DNA of 64,000 nucleotides from Phenylobacterium montanum (lineage in GTDB: Bacteria > Pseudomonadota > Alphaproteobacteria > Caulobacterales > Caulobacteraceae): positions 4,744,501 through 4,808,500 of the forward strand of contig NZ_CP073078.1 in assembly GCF_018135625.1 (NCBI RefSeq), read 5' to 3'. Below, piece by piece: positions 1-7,885 of this stretch (positions are counted from its first letter, which is position 1; every line of letters starts with the position of its first letter). The notes under the pieces were generated by a model. The model worked only from the letters and a program-made list of their open reading frames with translations. It was not told the DNA's origin and did no database searches. The position numbers and the translations under genes were made by a program.

Positions 1-156
1 GTTACAGGCTATGGCCAGGCCCTTGTGCAGGTTGGAGGCCACCCCGACGATCTGGCAGCCGAAGGCGCCGAGCATGTCCTGGATTTCCAGGGCCGCCATC
101 GGCTCGTCCTCGACCACCATCAGCCTAAGGCCCTGCAGGGCGAGGTTGTGCTCCAT
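1..156 (-). CDS. Response regulator receiver domain, N-terminal part (cut by window edge)
   Basis: The first 52 residues of a protein that continues past the left edge are visible. They show the start of a CheY-like receiver: a hydrophobic beta strand followed by the acidic pocket (VVEDEP), then an amphipathic helix and the second strand. The phospho-acceptor aspartate lies outside the window. An in-frame ATG at 195 would add 13 residues. I prefer the ATG at 156 because it has a weak GGGTGG ahead of it and because a TATACT at 201-206 looks like a -10 box too close to the upper start. Whether an output domain follows cannot be seen. Confidence 0.7.
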   Translation of the reverse strand, partial: MEHNLALQGLRLMVVEDEPMAALEIQDMLGAFGCQIVGVASNLHKGLAIACN

Positions 157-264
157 GATGCGCCACCCGTGATTGTGAAAGCCGGTCTTGCGCATCTGTC
201 AGTATACGCCTGGTGCGGGCGCGAGCGGGGCTGTTTCCGGATCACTTTCTGGTGCGGGCGGCGG

Positions 265-1065
265 CTAGATCAGCCGGCTGCGCATGGCCTGGGACAGGAG
301 GTCGATCAGCGACACGGCGACGATGATCACGATGACGATGGCGGCGGTGGCGCTGTACTTGAAGGCGTTCAGACTATCGAACAGCAGCTGGCCGATACCC
401 CCGGCGCCGATCAGGCCGAGCACCGTGGCCGAGCGGGCGTTGGATTCGAAGCGGTAGAGGGCGTAGCTGGTCCACAGCGGTGCGACCTGGGGGATCACGC
501 CCCAGGCGATCTGCTGCAGGCCCGTGGCGCCGGTGGCGCGCACGCCCTCGACAGGACGCGGGTCGATGGTCTCCACCGCCTCGCTGAACAGCTTGCCCAG
601 CACGCCGCCGGTGTTGATCGCCAGGGCCAGAACTCCGGTGAAAGGGCCGAGTCCCACGGCGACCAGGAACATGGTGCCCATGACAAGGTCTGGCACCGCC
701 CGCAATAGGTCCAGCACCCGCCGCACTGGCTGCTGAATCCAGGGCGGCGAAACATTGCGGGCCGCCGCGAGGCCCAGGGGAACGGCGAGCAGGACCGCCA
801 GCAGCGTGCCCCACAGCGCCATCTGGATGGTCAGCCACATCGACGCGACATAGATCTTCCAGTCGCCAAAGTCGGGATGCAGGAACGAGTGACCGAACGT
901 CTGCATATTGGCGGAATTGGAGAACAGCAGCGGGAGGCGGCGCAGTTCGACGGGGCCGACGCTGATCAGCAGCAGCAGCACGACCCCGCCCCAGACCAGG
1001 AGGTCGATCAGCCGGTCGGAAAGGGTGCGGACCGGCGGCGGCGGAACGGGGGCCGTCTCGCTCAC
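265..1065 (-). CDS. phnE: Phosphonate ABC transporter permease PhnE
   Basis: Inner-membrane permease of a phosphonate/phosphate-ester importer, 266 residues. A cytoplasmic N-terminus is followed by about six hydrophobic segments (near 25-40, 75-100, 125-150, 205-230 and 235-255). The cytoplasmic EAA-type loop, which docks with the ATPase, lies around residues 165-185 (EGVRATGATG). The start overlaps the phnD stop by 4 bp (ATGA), so the two are probably translationally coupled. It is the last gene of the phnC-phnD-phnE operon. Family assignment rests on sequence character and operon context; the transported compound is not determined by the sequence. Confidence 0.92.
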   Translation of the reverse strand: MSETAPVPPPPVRTLSDRLIDLLVWGGVVLLLLISVGPVELRRLPLLFSNSANMQTFGHSFLHPDFGDWKIYVASMWLTIQMALWGTLLAVLLAVPLGLAAARNVSPPWIQQPVRRVLDLLRAVPDLVMGTMFLVAVGLGPFTGVLALAINTGGVLGKLFSEAVETIDPRPVEGVRATGATGLQQIAWGVIPQVAPLWTSYALYRFESNARSATVLGLIGAGGIGQLLFDSLNAFKYSATAAIVIVIIVAVSLIDLLSQAMRSRLI

Positions 1066-2063
1066 GATGTCGCCGGGCCGGCGTCGCGGGCGGCGGCCTT
1101 GTGCGCTGCGACCTGGGCTTCGACCGCGTCATAGGCCTTCTGCGCCGCGGCGATCTTGCCGGCGTCGCCGGACTTGCGGGCGTCGTAGAGCGCCTGGCTG
1201 GCGTCCATCTCGCGGATCGGGTCCAGATAGTCGGCGCCGGCGTTGGCGAAGCCGGCATAGTCCAGGCCCTTCAGCACCGCCCGCTCATGCTCGCCCTCGG
1301 CGCCGGCGGCCTTGCCGTAGTTCAGGAAGAAGGCCTTCAGCTTGGCCTGCACCTTGGGGTCCAGGTCGCGGCGGGCGACGATGGAGGATTCCGGCAGCAG
1401 CGGCGAGCTCCAGATCACCTGCACCTTGTCGGCCAGCTCGGGATTTTCGCGGTGGGCGAAGAGGAGACCCACGGTGTTGTTGGTGGCCACGTCCAAGACC
1501 CCGTTGGCGACCGAGAACAGGTTGGACTGATGGCTGGCCGAGCGCACCACCTTGAAGCAGTCGTTGGGCTCGATCTTGTTGGGAATGAAGACATAGGCCA
1601 TGGGCGCCAGGGTGCCCGAGGTCGAGCGGGCGTCGCCGATCCCGAAATTGTAGCGCTTGCCGCACTGCAGCACGTCGGGGAGGGTGATGCCCGAGCCCTT
1701 TTTGACGATGATCACCGACTGGTAGACCCCCTGGCCGCCCTGGGTGATCACCCGGGCCAGCACGTCGGCGTCGGCGCGGTTGACCGCCTCCAGTGTCGGC
1801 AGGGCCGAGAACCAGCCCACCTGGACCTGGTTGAAGCGCATGGCCTCGATCAGGGCGGTGTAGTTGCTGGCGAAGAACGGCTTGATCGTCAGTCCGGTCT
1901 GGGCGTGCAGGTCGTCGAGCAGGGGCTGCCAGACCTTGCTCATCGAGGTCTGGTCCTCGGCCGAGAGGATCGAGAAGTTGATGACCTGGTCCGGCTCCTT
2001 CTTGGCGCAGCCGGCGACGAGCGCGGCCGCCGTCAGGGCGGCCAGCAGGGCTTTGCGGATCAT
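1062..2063 (-). CDS. phnD: Phosphonate ABC transporter substrate-binding lipoprotein PhnD
   Basis: Periplasmic binding protein of 333 residues that would deliver phosphonates to PhnE. The N-terminus has a short basic stretch, a hydrophobic core and a lipobox (LVAGC, Cys19), so the protein is expected to be lipid-anchored. The mature part has typical PhnD features, including SAEDQTSMSKVWQPLLDDL near the start and the GDARSTSG region near residue 142 that lines the ligand pocket in this family. It overlaps phnC upstream and phnE downstream by 4 bp each. A long charged, alanine-rich helix ends the protein. Confidence 0.92.
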   Translation of the reverse strand: MIRKALLAALTAAALVAGCAKKEPDQVINFSILSAEDQTSMSKVWQPLLDDLHAQTGLTIKPFFASNYTALIEAMRFNQVQVGWFSALPTLEAVNRADADVLARVITQGGQGVYQSVIIVKKGSGITLPDVLQCGKRYNFGIGDARSTSGTLAPMAYVFIPNKIEPNDCFKVVRSASHQSNLFSVANGVLDVATNNTVGLLFAHRENPELADKVQVIWSSPLLPESSIVARRDLDPKVQAKLKAFFLNYGKAAGAEGEHERAVLKGLDYAGFANAGADYLDPIREMDASQALYDARKSGDAGKIAAAQKAYDAVEAQVAAHKAAARDAGPATS

Positions 2064-2863
2064 TGCGGGCGATCTCCTTCCCAGAAGACCTCTTCGATCT
2101 CCGGGCCATAGATGTCGATCAGGGCGGCATGGTCGAGGCCTTCGGACGGACCATCATAGGCCACCTTGCCGGCTTTCAGGGCGATCACACGGCGGCAGTA
2201 GCGCAGGGCGTAGTCGACCTGGTGCAGGCTGACCACCACGCTGAGGCCCTCGTCGCGATTGAGGTCGCAGAGCAGCTCCATGACCCTGCGCCCGGCCACC
2301 GGGTCCAGCGAGGCCACCGGCTCGTCGGCCAGGATCACTTCGGCCCCCTGGACCAGGGCCCGGGCGATGGCGCCGCGCTGCTGCTGGCCGCCGGAGAGGG
2401 TCTGGGCCCGCTGGCCGGCCTGGTCGGCCACGCCGACGCGGGCCAAAGCCTGCATCACCGCGACCTTCTCCGCCGCCGGCCACAGGCCCAGGAGCCCGCG
2501 CAAAGGGGCGATCCGCCCCAGCATGCCCAGCGCCACGTTGGAGAACAGGGACAGCCGGCCCACCAGGTTGAACTGCTGGAACACCATGCCGATACGGGCG
2601 CGCACGCCGCGGATCTGGTCGCTGACCTTGCCGCCGGCCTGCACGGTCTGCCCGAAAGCCGTGATCCGGCCCTCGCCGGCGTCGATACGCGTCAGGCCGG
2701 TCAGGGCGCGCAACAGGGTCGACTTGCCCGAGCCCGAGGGGCCGATCAGGGCCACCATCTCGCCGCGGCCGATGCTCAAGGAAACCCCGTCCAGCGCCTT
2801 GCGCGCCCCGAAGCTCGCAGACGCCCCCTGAACCTGCAGCACCGCTTCCGACGTCATGGCCAT
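2060..2863 (-). CDS. phnC: Phosphonate ABC transporter ATP-binding protein PhnC
   Basis: ATPase subunit of 267 residues that powers the PhnDE importer. Visible motifs in order: Walker A GPSGSGKS (around 41-48), the Q-loop QQFN, the ABC signature LSGGQQQR, Walker B VILADEP with the catalytic Glu, the D-loop SLDP, and the switch His in SLHQVDYA. It is the first gene of the operon; its stop overlaps the phnD start. There is 122 bp between its start and the next gene upstream, which should hold the promoter. No clear Pho box was recognised by eye. Confidence 0.93.
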   Translation of the reverse strand: MAMTSEAVLQVQGASASFGARKALDGVSLSIGRGEMVALIGPSGSGKSTLLRALTGLTRIDAGEGRITAFGQTVQAGGKVSDQIRGVRARIGMVFQQFNLVGRLSLFSNVALGMLGRIAPLRGLLGLWPAAEKVAVMQALARVGVADQAGQRAQTLSGGQQQRGAIARALVQGAEVILADEPVASLDPVAGRRVMELLCDLNRDEGLSVVVSLHQVDYALRYCRRVIALKAGKVAYDGPSEGLDHAALIDIYGPEIEEVFWEGDRPQ

Positions 2864-2985
2864 TCCTTGCTGCGCCGCGACGCGGGGAATGGCCTAGGGA
2901 TGCGAAAGTTTCGTGACGGGGGCAAGGGGGAGAGGGGGAAACCGCTTCCGATCCTGAGTGGCCTAACCGGATGGTACGAGGCCTC

Positions 2986-3462
2986 TCAAGAGACTGAGCT
3001 GGTCTCGGCATGTTTGCGTCTGGCAGCTTCAAGCCACGCTGCCGTTTGCTCCAAACCACCAGTCCAATAGGAGCCTAACGAGGCAGGAATAGGCGTTTCA
3101 GAGCCATCCTTTCGTACATCGACTTGGAGGACATGAATGATCGCCCGCGAACCCGAATTCGACGCGCGAAAATTTGAAACCTGGCTCCATGACCAAAAGG
3201 TACTACCTTTCCCGGAATCCAGGAAAAATCCAGAATCAGACAGCCTTATGGTTGATCTATGTGATATCTTCCGAGTATATACGTACGTTACGCAGCAAAT
3301 TATTCCGAACAGCAGCCATAGCCGGACCGGTACATTTGGAACGCCGTTCTTCTGAGCAAATTCTACAATTATGCCTGCGGTCACTATAAGAGCGAGCCAT
3401 GCGAATGACGTGATCGGCAGCATCCGGAGCGCCGACTGGGTTCGTCTATTTTCCTGACTCAT
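2986..3462 (-). CDS. Hypothetical two-pass membrane protein in AT-rich DNA
   Basis: No family recognised. The 158-residue product has two hydrophobic segments (about 15-35 and 48-65) followed by a soluble part that alternates short beta strands (IRLSDSGFFLD, FWSWSQVSNF, IIHVLQVDV) and ends in a charged helix. This resembles the layout of bacterial membrane proteins with a PH-like domain, but that is only an impression. Base composition is clearly lower in G+C than the neighbours, especially 3120-3420, which suggests later acquisition. It ends just downstream of the parDE pair on the same strand. Confidence 0.6.
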   Translation of the reverse strand: MSQENRRTQSALRMLPITSFAWLALIVTAGIIVEFAQKNGVPNVPVRLWLLFGIICCVTYVYTRKISHRSTIRLSDSGFFLDSGKGSTFWSWSQVSNFRASNSGSRAIIHVLQVDVRKDGSETPIPASLGSYWTGGLEQTAAWLEAARRKHAETSSVS

Positions 3463-3471
3463 ATTGCCATC

Positions 3472-3798
3472 CTAGTCAGCAAGGCCCTGCAGCCACGCTG
3501 GAATGTCCTGTTTGCTGTGCAGGACCCGCCACAGATCGATGTGGTCTTCGCGTTCGATGTAGAACGCCAGATAGGGATAGCGCTTCAGCCCCCAGCAGCG
3601 CAGGCCGGGCAGGTCCAGTTCCTGGCCGAAGCGGGGCGAACCTGAGCGCGGATGCTGGCCGATATGGCGCAAGGCGGCCTCCAGCGCGTCCACGAAGCCC
3701 GCGGCGACCCGCGGGCCGGCCGTCGCTGCATAGTGGTCGACGGCGCTCATGATATCTTCGCTGGCCCTTTCGCGAAGGACGACCGGCTTGGTCGTCAC
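3472..3798 (-). CDS. parE: ParE-family toxin of a type II toxin-antitoxin system
   Basis: The 108-residue protein has the RelE/ParE pattern: an N-terminal strand (VVLRERASEDI), two helices including ALEAALRHIGQHPRSGSP, then a C-terminal beta sheet with LRCWGLKRYPYLAFYI, where the Arg and Tyr residues typical of ParE lie. ParE toxins usually inhibit DNA gyrase. The start overlaps the antitoxin stop by 4 bp, the usual antitoxin-first order. The length is normal for the family. Confidence 0.88.
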   Translation of the reverse strand: MTTKPVVLRERASEDIMSAVDHYAATAGPRVAAGFVDALEAALRHIGQHPRSGSPRFGQELDLPGLRCWGLKRYPYLAFYIEREDHIDLWRVLHSKQDIPAWLQGLAD

Positions 3799-4034
3799 GC
3801 CGTCTTGGCGCTGGCGGCGCGCTTGCGCAGGTCCGCGAAATAGTCGGTGTCGGCGGTCCCGACCGGCGGCGAGGCCCCGCCCTCGGTCAGCAGCGCGCGC
3901 AAATGCTGGCGCTCCTGGTCCTTGCGGATCAGCTCGCGCACATATTCGCTGCTGGTGCTGTAGCCGCGGGCGTGGACCTGTTCATCCACGAAGGCGCGCA
4001 GAGCGTCGGGCAGGGAGATGTTCATGGTCGACAT
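3795..4034 (-). CDS. parD: ParD-family antitoxin
   Basis: The 79-residue protein carries an N-terminal ribbon-helix-helix region: the DNA-binding strand NISLPDALRAF, then helices with a YSTSSEYVRELIRKD segment typical of ParD/CopG antitoxins. The C-terminal third, ending DYFADLRKRA, is the part that normally wraps the toxin. It is first in the operon with parE and should repress its own promoter. The start could be the Met at residue 1 or the one at residue 4. Confidence 0.88.
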   Translation of the reverse strand: MSTMNISLPDALRAFVDEQVHARGYSTSSEYVRELIRKDQERQHLRALLTEGGASPPVGTADTDYFADLRKRAASAKTA

Positions 4035-4078
4035 TGGTCGAGCCTAGGCGTTTGGCAAAATTTGGCAAGATTGGCGGG

Positions 4079-4489
4079 TCAGCCTGCCGGTCCTTTCAGC
4101 TCCACCGTGTTGCCGTCCGGGTCGCGGACATAGATCGACGGGCCGTCGCCCTCGGCGCCATAGCGCATGCCGGACTCGATCACGGCGACGCCATGGGCGT
4201 CCAGGTGGGCGCGGATCGCCGCATCGTCGAAGGGGGTGATCTGCAGGGCGAAGTGGTCGAGGTTGCGGCCCTCTTCGCTCGGCCCGGCGCCGCCCATCCG
4301 GCCCAGCACGCCGTCCAGCGGCACGAGGTCGATCAGCGACCCTCCGGCCCGAACCTGCCAAAGGCCGATCTTGTCCTGCACCTTGTCGACCGTGCAGCCG
4401 AGGACGTGCTGATAGAAGCCGAGGCTGGACTCGAGGTCGCGCACGCGCAGGACCACATGGTCGATCTGCTTCAGGACGAAGGGCGGCAT
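4079..4489 (-). CDS. VOC-superfamily (glyoxalase fold) protein
   Basis: The 136-residue protein has the paired beta-alpha-beta-beta-beta modules of the vicinal-oxygen-chelate fold. Candidate metal ligands are His in QIDHVVLRV (near residue 10), His in LDHFALQI (near 79) and Glu in GNTVELKG (near 131), the spacing usual for single-domain metal-dependent VOC enzymes. The reaction is not predictable: glyoxalase, extradiol dioxygenase-like and antibiotic-modifying proteins share this fold. It stands alone between parD and the divergent PhnZ-like gene. Confidence 0.82.
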   Translation of the reverse strand: MPPFVLKQIDHVVLRVRDLESSLGFYQHVLGCTVDKVQDKIGLWQVRAGGSLIDLVPLDGVLGRMGGAGPSEEGRNLDHFALQITPFDDAAIRAHLDAHGVAVIESGMRYGAEGDGPSIYVRDPDGNTVELKGPAG

Positions 4490-4601
4490 CGGTTCGATCC
4501 TCGCAAAGGCCTATGGGTCAGATAGGTCCGCGACCCGTGGCGCGGAACCCCGCGCCGTGGCTGGATATGAGCCGACCAACAGCTGAGAGGGCCCGGGCGT
4601 C

Positions 4602-5150
4602 ATGGCGCTCACCATCGACCACATCTTCGCCCTCTACGAGACCAAGGGCGGCCTGACCTATGGCGAGGACATGAGCCAGGTGGAGCACGCCCTGCAGTGC
4701 GCCGAATGCGCAAAGGCGGACGGGGCGGCGGAGAGCCTGATCGTCGCCTGCCTGCTGCACGACATCGGCCATCTGTTCGAGGACGAGGCGGAGGTAGTCG
4801 AGGGCCTGCGCGACGACCGGCACGAGGCCACCGGCGCGGCGCGGCTGGACGCCCTGTTCGGCGCGGCGGTGAGTCGGCCGGTGGCCCTGCACGTGGCCGC
4901 CAAGCGGTATCTCTGCGCCCGCGAGCCCGGCTATTGCGACGCGCTCAGCGCCGCCTCCAAGGCCTCGCTGGCGCTCCAGGGCGGCCCGTTCGAAGCGGCC
5001 CAGGCGGCGCGGTTCGAGACCTTGCCCTACTGGCGCGAGGCGGTGCAGCTGCGCCGCTACGACGATCTCGGCAAGGTTGTGGGCCGCGCCTTGCCGGATT
5101 TCGCGTCCTACCGGCCGATAGTCGAACGCGCAGCCAGGGTCGCCGGCTAA
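4602..5150 (+). CDS. PhnZ-like HD-domain oxygenase (phosphonate catabolism type)
   Basis: The 182-residue protein belongs to the HD group that includes PhnZ and TmpB, mixed-valence di-iron oxygenases that cleave the C-P bond of 1-hydroxyphosphonates. Matches to PhnZ recalled from knowledge of the family: GEDMSQVEHALQ (residues 21-32), the HD pair in LLHDIGH (His53, Asp54, His57), HVAAKRYL (His97 onward) and QGGP. The substrate-gating Tyr of PhnZ (Y-x-x-E) appears here as Y20-G-E22, one residue closer to the Glu. No 2-oxoglutarate dioxygenase partner (PhnY/TmpA) is in the window, but phnCDE lies 1.7 kb away, which supports a phosphonate role. Exact substrate unknown. Confidence 0.8.
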   Translation: MALTIDHIFALYETKGGLTYGEDMSQVEHALQCAECAKADGAAESLIVACLLHDIGHLFEDEAEVVEGLRDDRHEATGAARLDALFGAAVSRPVALHVAAKRYLCAREPGYCDALSAASKASLALQGGPFEAAQAARFETLPYWREAVQLRRYDDLGKVVGRALPDFASYRPIVERAARVAG

Positions 5151-5195
5151 GCTCCGTTTCCTGAGCATTCCCGCCCCGCGCGCAACCGCCGCGCG

Positions 5196-5220
5196 ACATT
5201 GTGAGCACCTAATGTCACAA
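5196..5220. promoter_or_regulatory. Nested inverted repeats ahead of ornithine decarboxylase
   Basis: Two overlapping dyads are visible: TTGTGA (5199-5204) with TCACAA (5215-5220), and ACATT (5196-5200) with AATGT (5211-5215). They lie about 120 bp before the decarboxylase start, in the only spacer ahead of it. The half-site resembles CRP-type TGTGA/TCACA, but the spacing of 10 rather than 6 does not fit CRP. Confidence 0.3.
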
Positions 5221-5338
5221 ATTTCCGCTTTACATCGGGGGGCGGAGACCCTATCTCGCGCGCTCCGGCGGACCCCGTTGTCCATCATGCGCTGCTAACG
5301 CCGGCCTGGGTTCAACAATCTGCAGGGGGTTACGTGAG

Positions 5339-6580
5339 TTGCACACGTACCATTCGCCCCTGGACCTGGTCCGTGAGCGGTCGCCGGAACGTCCTGTCGC
5401 ACTCGTGCGACGGGGCGCCGTGGCCCTAGCGGCGTCCTGGTTCCAGAAGCACTTCAAAGGCGACGTTCTCTACGCCGTCAAAGCCAACCCTTCGCCGTGG
5501 GTGATCAAGACCTTGGCGGAGAGCGGGATCACGCGCTTCGACGTGGCCTCGATCCCCGAGATCGAGCTGGTGGCCGAGCACGCGCCTGGCGCCTTCATGG
5601 CCTTCATGCATCCGGTCAAGAGCCGGCGGGCGATCTCGTCCGCCTATTTCGACCACGGGGTCAGAACCTTCTCGTTCGATACCCACGAGGAGCTGGCCAA
5701 GATCGTCGACGCCACGGGACAGGCCAAGGACCTGAACCTGATGGTGCGCCTGGCGGTGCAGGCCGAGGGCTCGTCCTATCCCCTGGCCGGCAAGTTCGGC
5801 GTCGAGCCGCACGCCGCGCCTGACCTGCTGCTCGCCGCCCGGCGTGCGACCCAGGACCTGATGGGCGTGGCCTTCCATGTCGGCAGCCAGTGCATGCGGC
5901 CCACCGCCTATCAGGCGGCGATGGCGCAGGCTTCCCGCGCGCTCGTCCGCGCCGGCGTGTTCGCCGACGTGGTCGATGTCGGGGGCGGCTTCCCGTCGAT
6001 CTATCCCGGCATGATCCCGCCGGCCCTGGCCGACTATGTCGACTCGATCGATCGCGGCTTCGCCGAGATGATGGTGCACGAGACCACCGAGCTCTGGTGC
6101 GAGCCTGGCCGGGCGCTGGTGGCCGAATCCTCCTCGGTGCTGGCCAAGGTCGAGCTGAGGAAGGGCGACGCGCTCTATCTGAACGACGGCTCCTACGGCT
6201 CGCTGTTCGACGCCACCCACTCCAAGTGGCCGTTCCCGGTGAAGCTGGTCCGCGGCGGAGAGCCGTCTTCGGCCCCGCTGAAGCCGTTTCGCTTCTATGG
6301 CCCGACCTGCGATTCCATCGACCACATGCCGGGGCCGTTCTGGCTGCCCGAGGACGTGGGCGAGGGCGACTTCATCGAGATCGGCATGCTGGGCGCCTAT
6401 GGCGTGGCCATGACCACCCGCTTCAACGGCTATGGCGAGATGGACGCAGCCGAGGTCGACGACGCGCCCATGGCCTCGATGTACGGCCTGGCGCCCCGCT
6501 CGATCCCGGTTCCGCGGACCGAGAGCGCCAATGTCGTCAAGCTGTCGCGCGCCAAGGGCAAAAGGCGGCGCAGGAAGTAA
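5339..6580 (+). CDS. Ornithine decarboxylase, alanine-racemase-fold (fold III) type
   Basis: A 413-residue PLP enzyme expected to decarboxylate L-ornithine to putrescine; some family members prefer lysine. Motifs: the PLP lysine in YAVKANPSP (about residue 44), FHVGSQC, the glycine-rich phosphate loop DVGGGFPS, WCEPGRALVAE, and the catalytic Cys in YGPTCDSID. The start is TTG: it opens MHTYHSPL, matching the usual N-terminus of the family, and CAGGGGG lies about 10 nt upstream. The basic tail (KGKRRRRK) is unusual. The DHS-like gene lies 173 bp downstream, pointing to a shared polyamine pathway. Confidence 0.9.
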   Translation: MHTYHSPLDLVRERSPERPVALVRRGAVALAASWFQKHFKGDVLYAVKANPSPWVIKTLAESGITRFDVASIPEIELVAEHAPGAFMAFMHPVKSRRAISSAYFDHGVRTFSFDTHEELAKIVDATGQAKDLNLMVRLAVQAEGSSYPLAGKFGVEPHAAPDLLLAARRATQDLMGVAFHVGSQCMRPTAYQAAMAQASRALVRAGVFADVVDVGGGFPSIYPGMIPPALADYVDSIDRGFAEMMVHETTELWCEPGRALVAESSSVLAKVELRKGDALYLNDGSYGSLFDATHSKWPFPVKLVRGGEPSSAPLKPFRFYGPTCDSIDHMPGPFWLPEDVGEGDFIEIGMLGAYGVAMTTRFNGYGEMDAAEVDDAPMASMYGLAPRSIPVPRTESANVVKLSRAKGKRRRRK

Positions 6581-6586
6581 TTTCTT

Positions 6587-6616
6587 CGCTCATCCCGGCC
6601 TGCGCTGGGATGAGCG
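6587..6616. repeat. Short extragenic palindrome (REP-like)
   Basis: CGCTCATCCC (6587-6596) pairs exactly with GGGATGAGCG (6607-6616) around a 10-base loop, right after the decarboxylase stop. The arm CGCTCATCCC is also the core of the larger inverted repeat at 24939-25029, so both are copies of one dispersed family. It may also act as a transcript-end hairpin. Confidence 0.7.
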
Positions 6617-6753
6617 GTGGAAATTTCGGGTCACCAAGTCTAGACCCCTCACCCAACCCCGCCCCATCAGGGCCGGGCCCCTCTCGGCCGTCGCTCCGTC
6701 CGGCCCAGAGCATCGCGAACGACGGGCGCTCACCCCAAAGGGAAACCCGCAAG

Positions 6754-7797
6754 ATGAACGCCGAGACCAACCGTAAGGCCGAACTGCTATCCAAGACCGT
6801 CGAGCATGTCGACATCGCCGCCTATGACGCCAGGCCGGTGATCGACGCCATGCGCAAGATGAGCTTCACCTCGCGCGACACCGCGCGGGCCGCCGACATC
6901 CTGTCCATGGCCATCGAGGACAAGGACTGCTCGGTGTGGCTGACGCTCGCCGGCTCGACCAGCGCCGCCGGCTGCATGCACGTCTATCGCGACATGATCC
7001 GCTACGGGATGATCGACGCCGTGGTCGCCACCGGCGCCTCGATCATCGACATGGATTTCTTCGAGGCCCTCGGCTTCAAGCACTACCAGGCCCAGGCCAA
7101 TGTCGACGACCGCGACCTGCGCGCGCTCTACATCGACCGCATCTACGACACCTATATCGACGAGGAAGAGCTGCAGGCGTGCGACCACGCCATCAAGGAC
7201 ATCACCGACAGCCTGGAGCCGCGCCCCTATTCCTCGCGCGAGTTCATCTGGGAGATCGGCAAGTGGCTGGCCGCGGGCAATGCGAAAAAGCCCGGCTCGC
7301 TGATCCAGACCGCCTATGAAGAAGGCGCGCCGATCTTCTGCCCGGCCTTCACGGACAGCTCGGCTGGCTTCGGCCTGGTCAAGCACCAGGTGGAGCGGAT
7401 CAAGGCCAAGAAGCCCTATGTGACGATCGACTCGGTGGCCGACTTCCGCGAGCTGACCGACGTGAAGATCGCGGCCGGCACCACCGGGCTGTTCATGGTC
7501 GGCGGCGGGGTGCCCAAGAACTTCGCCCAGGACACCGTGGTCTGCGCCGAAATCCTGGGCCTGGAAGCCGAGATGCACAAATACGCGGTGCAGATCACCG
7601 TCGCCGACGTGCGCGACGGCGCCTGCTCGTCCTCGACGCTGAAGGAGGCCTGCTCCTGGGGCAAGGTCGACGTGACCTTCGAGCAGATGGTGTTCGCCGA
7701 GGCCACCACCGTGGTTCCGCTGATCGGCTCGGACGCCTATCACCGCGGCGCCTGGAAGACCCGCGAGAAGCGCCGCTGGGCGAAGCTGTTCGCCTGA
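6754..7797 (+). CDS. Deoxyhypusine-synthase-like protein, probable homospermidine synthase
   Basis: The 347-residue protein has the deoxyhypusine synthase fold: an NAD-binding core (WLTLAGSTSAAGCMHVYRDM, TGASIIDMDFFEALGFKHY) and near the C-terminus CSWGK, whose Lys matches the imine-forming lysine of DHS. Bacteria lack eIF5A, so bacterial homologues are thought to transfer the aminobutyl group to small polyamines and make homospermidine. The neighbouring ornithine decarboxylase would supply putrescine, which supports this. The ATG at 6754 is preferred: AAAGGGAAACC lies just upstream, and extension in frame would run back into the decarboxylase gene. Confidence 0.82.
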   Translation: MNAETNRKAELLSKTVEHVDIAAYDARPVIDAMRKMSFTSRDTARAADILSMAIEDKDCSVWLTLAGSTSAAGCMHVYRDMIRYGMIDAVVATGASIIDMDFFEALGFKHYQAQANVDDRDLRALYIDRIYDTYIDEEELQACDHAIKDITDSLEPRPYSSREFIWEIGKWLAAGNAKKPGSLIQTAYEEGAPIFCPAFTDSSAGFGLVKHQVERIKAKKPYVTIDSVADFRELTDVKIAAGTTGLFMVGGGVPKNFAQDTVVCAEILGLEAEMHKYAVQITVADVRDGACSSSTLKEACSWGKVDVTFEQMVFAEATTVVPLIGSDAYHRGAWKTREKRRWAKLFA

Positions 7798-7885
7798 CGG
7801 CCCGCAGGCGGGGCGTGCTTGCGCGCTCCGCCGATCCCCTCTACTCCCGGCCAAAACAAGCAAGAGCGGCTCGAGGGGACTTCCC

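Noticed and set aside
4079-4489. VOC protein read as a fosfomycin-resistance enzyme because of the nearby phosphonate genes
   Set aside because: Only the general fold and metal ligands are visible; nothing specific to FosA/FosB was seen.
5196-5220. TTGTGA/TCACAA dyad read as a CRP site
   Set aside because: The spacer is 10, not 6 bases, so it does not fit CRP geometry.
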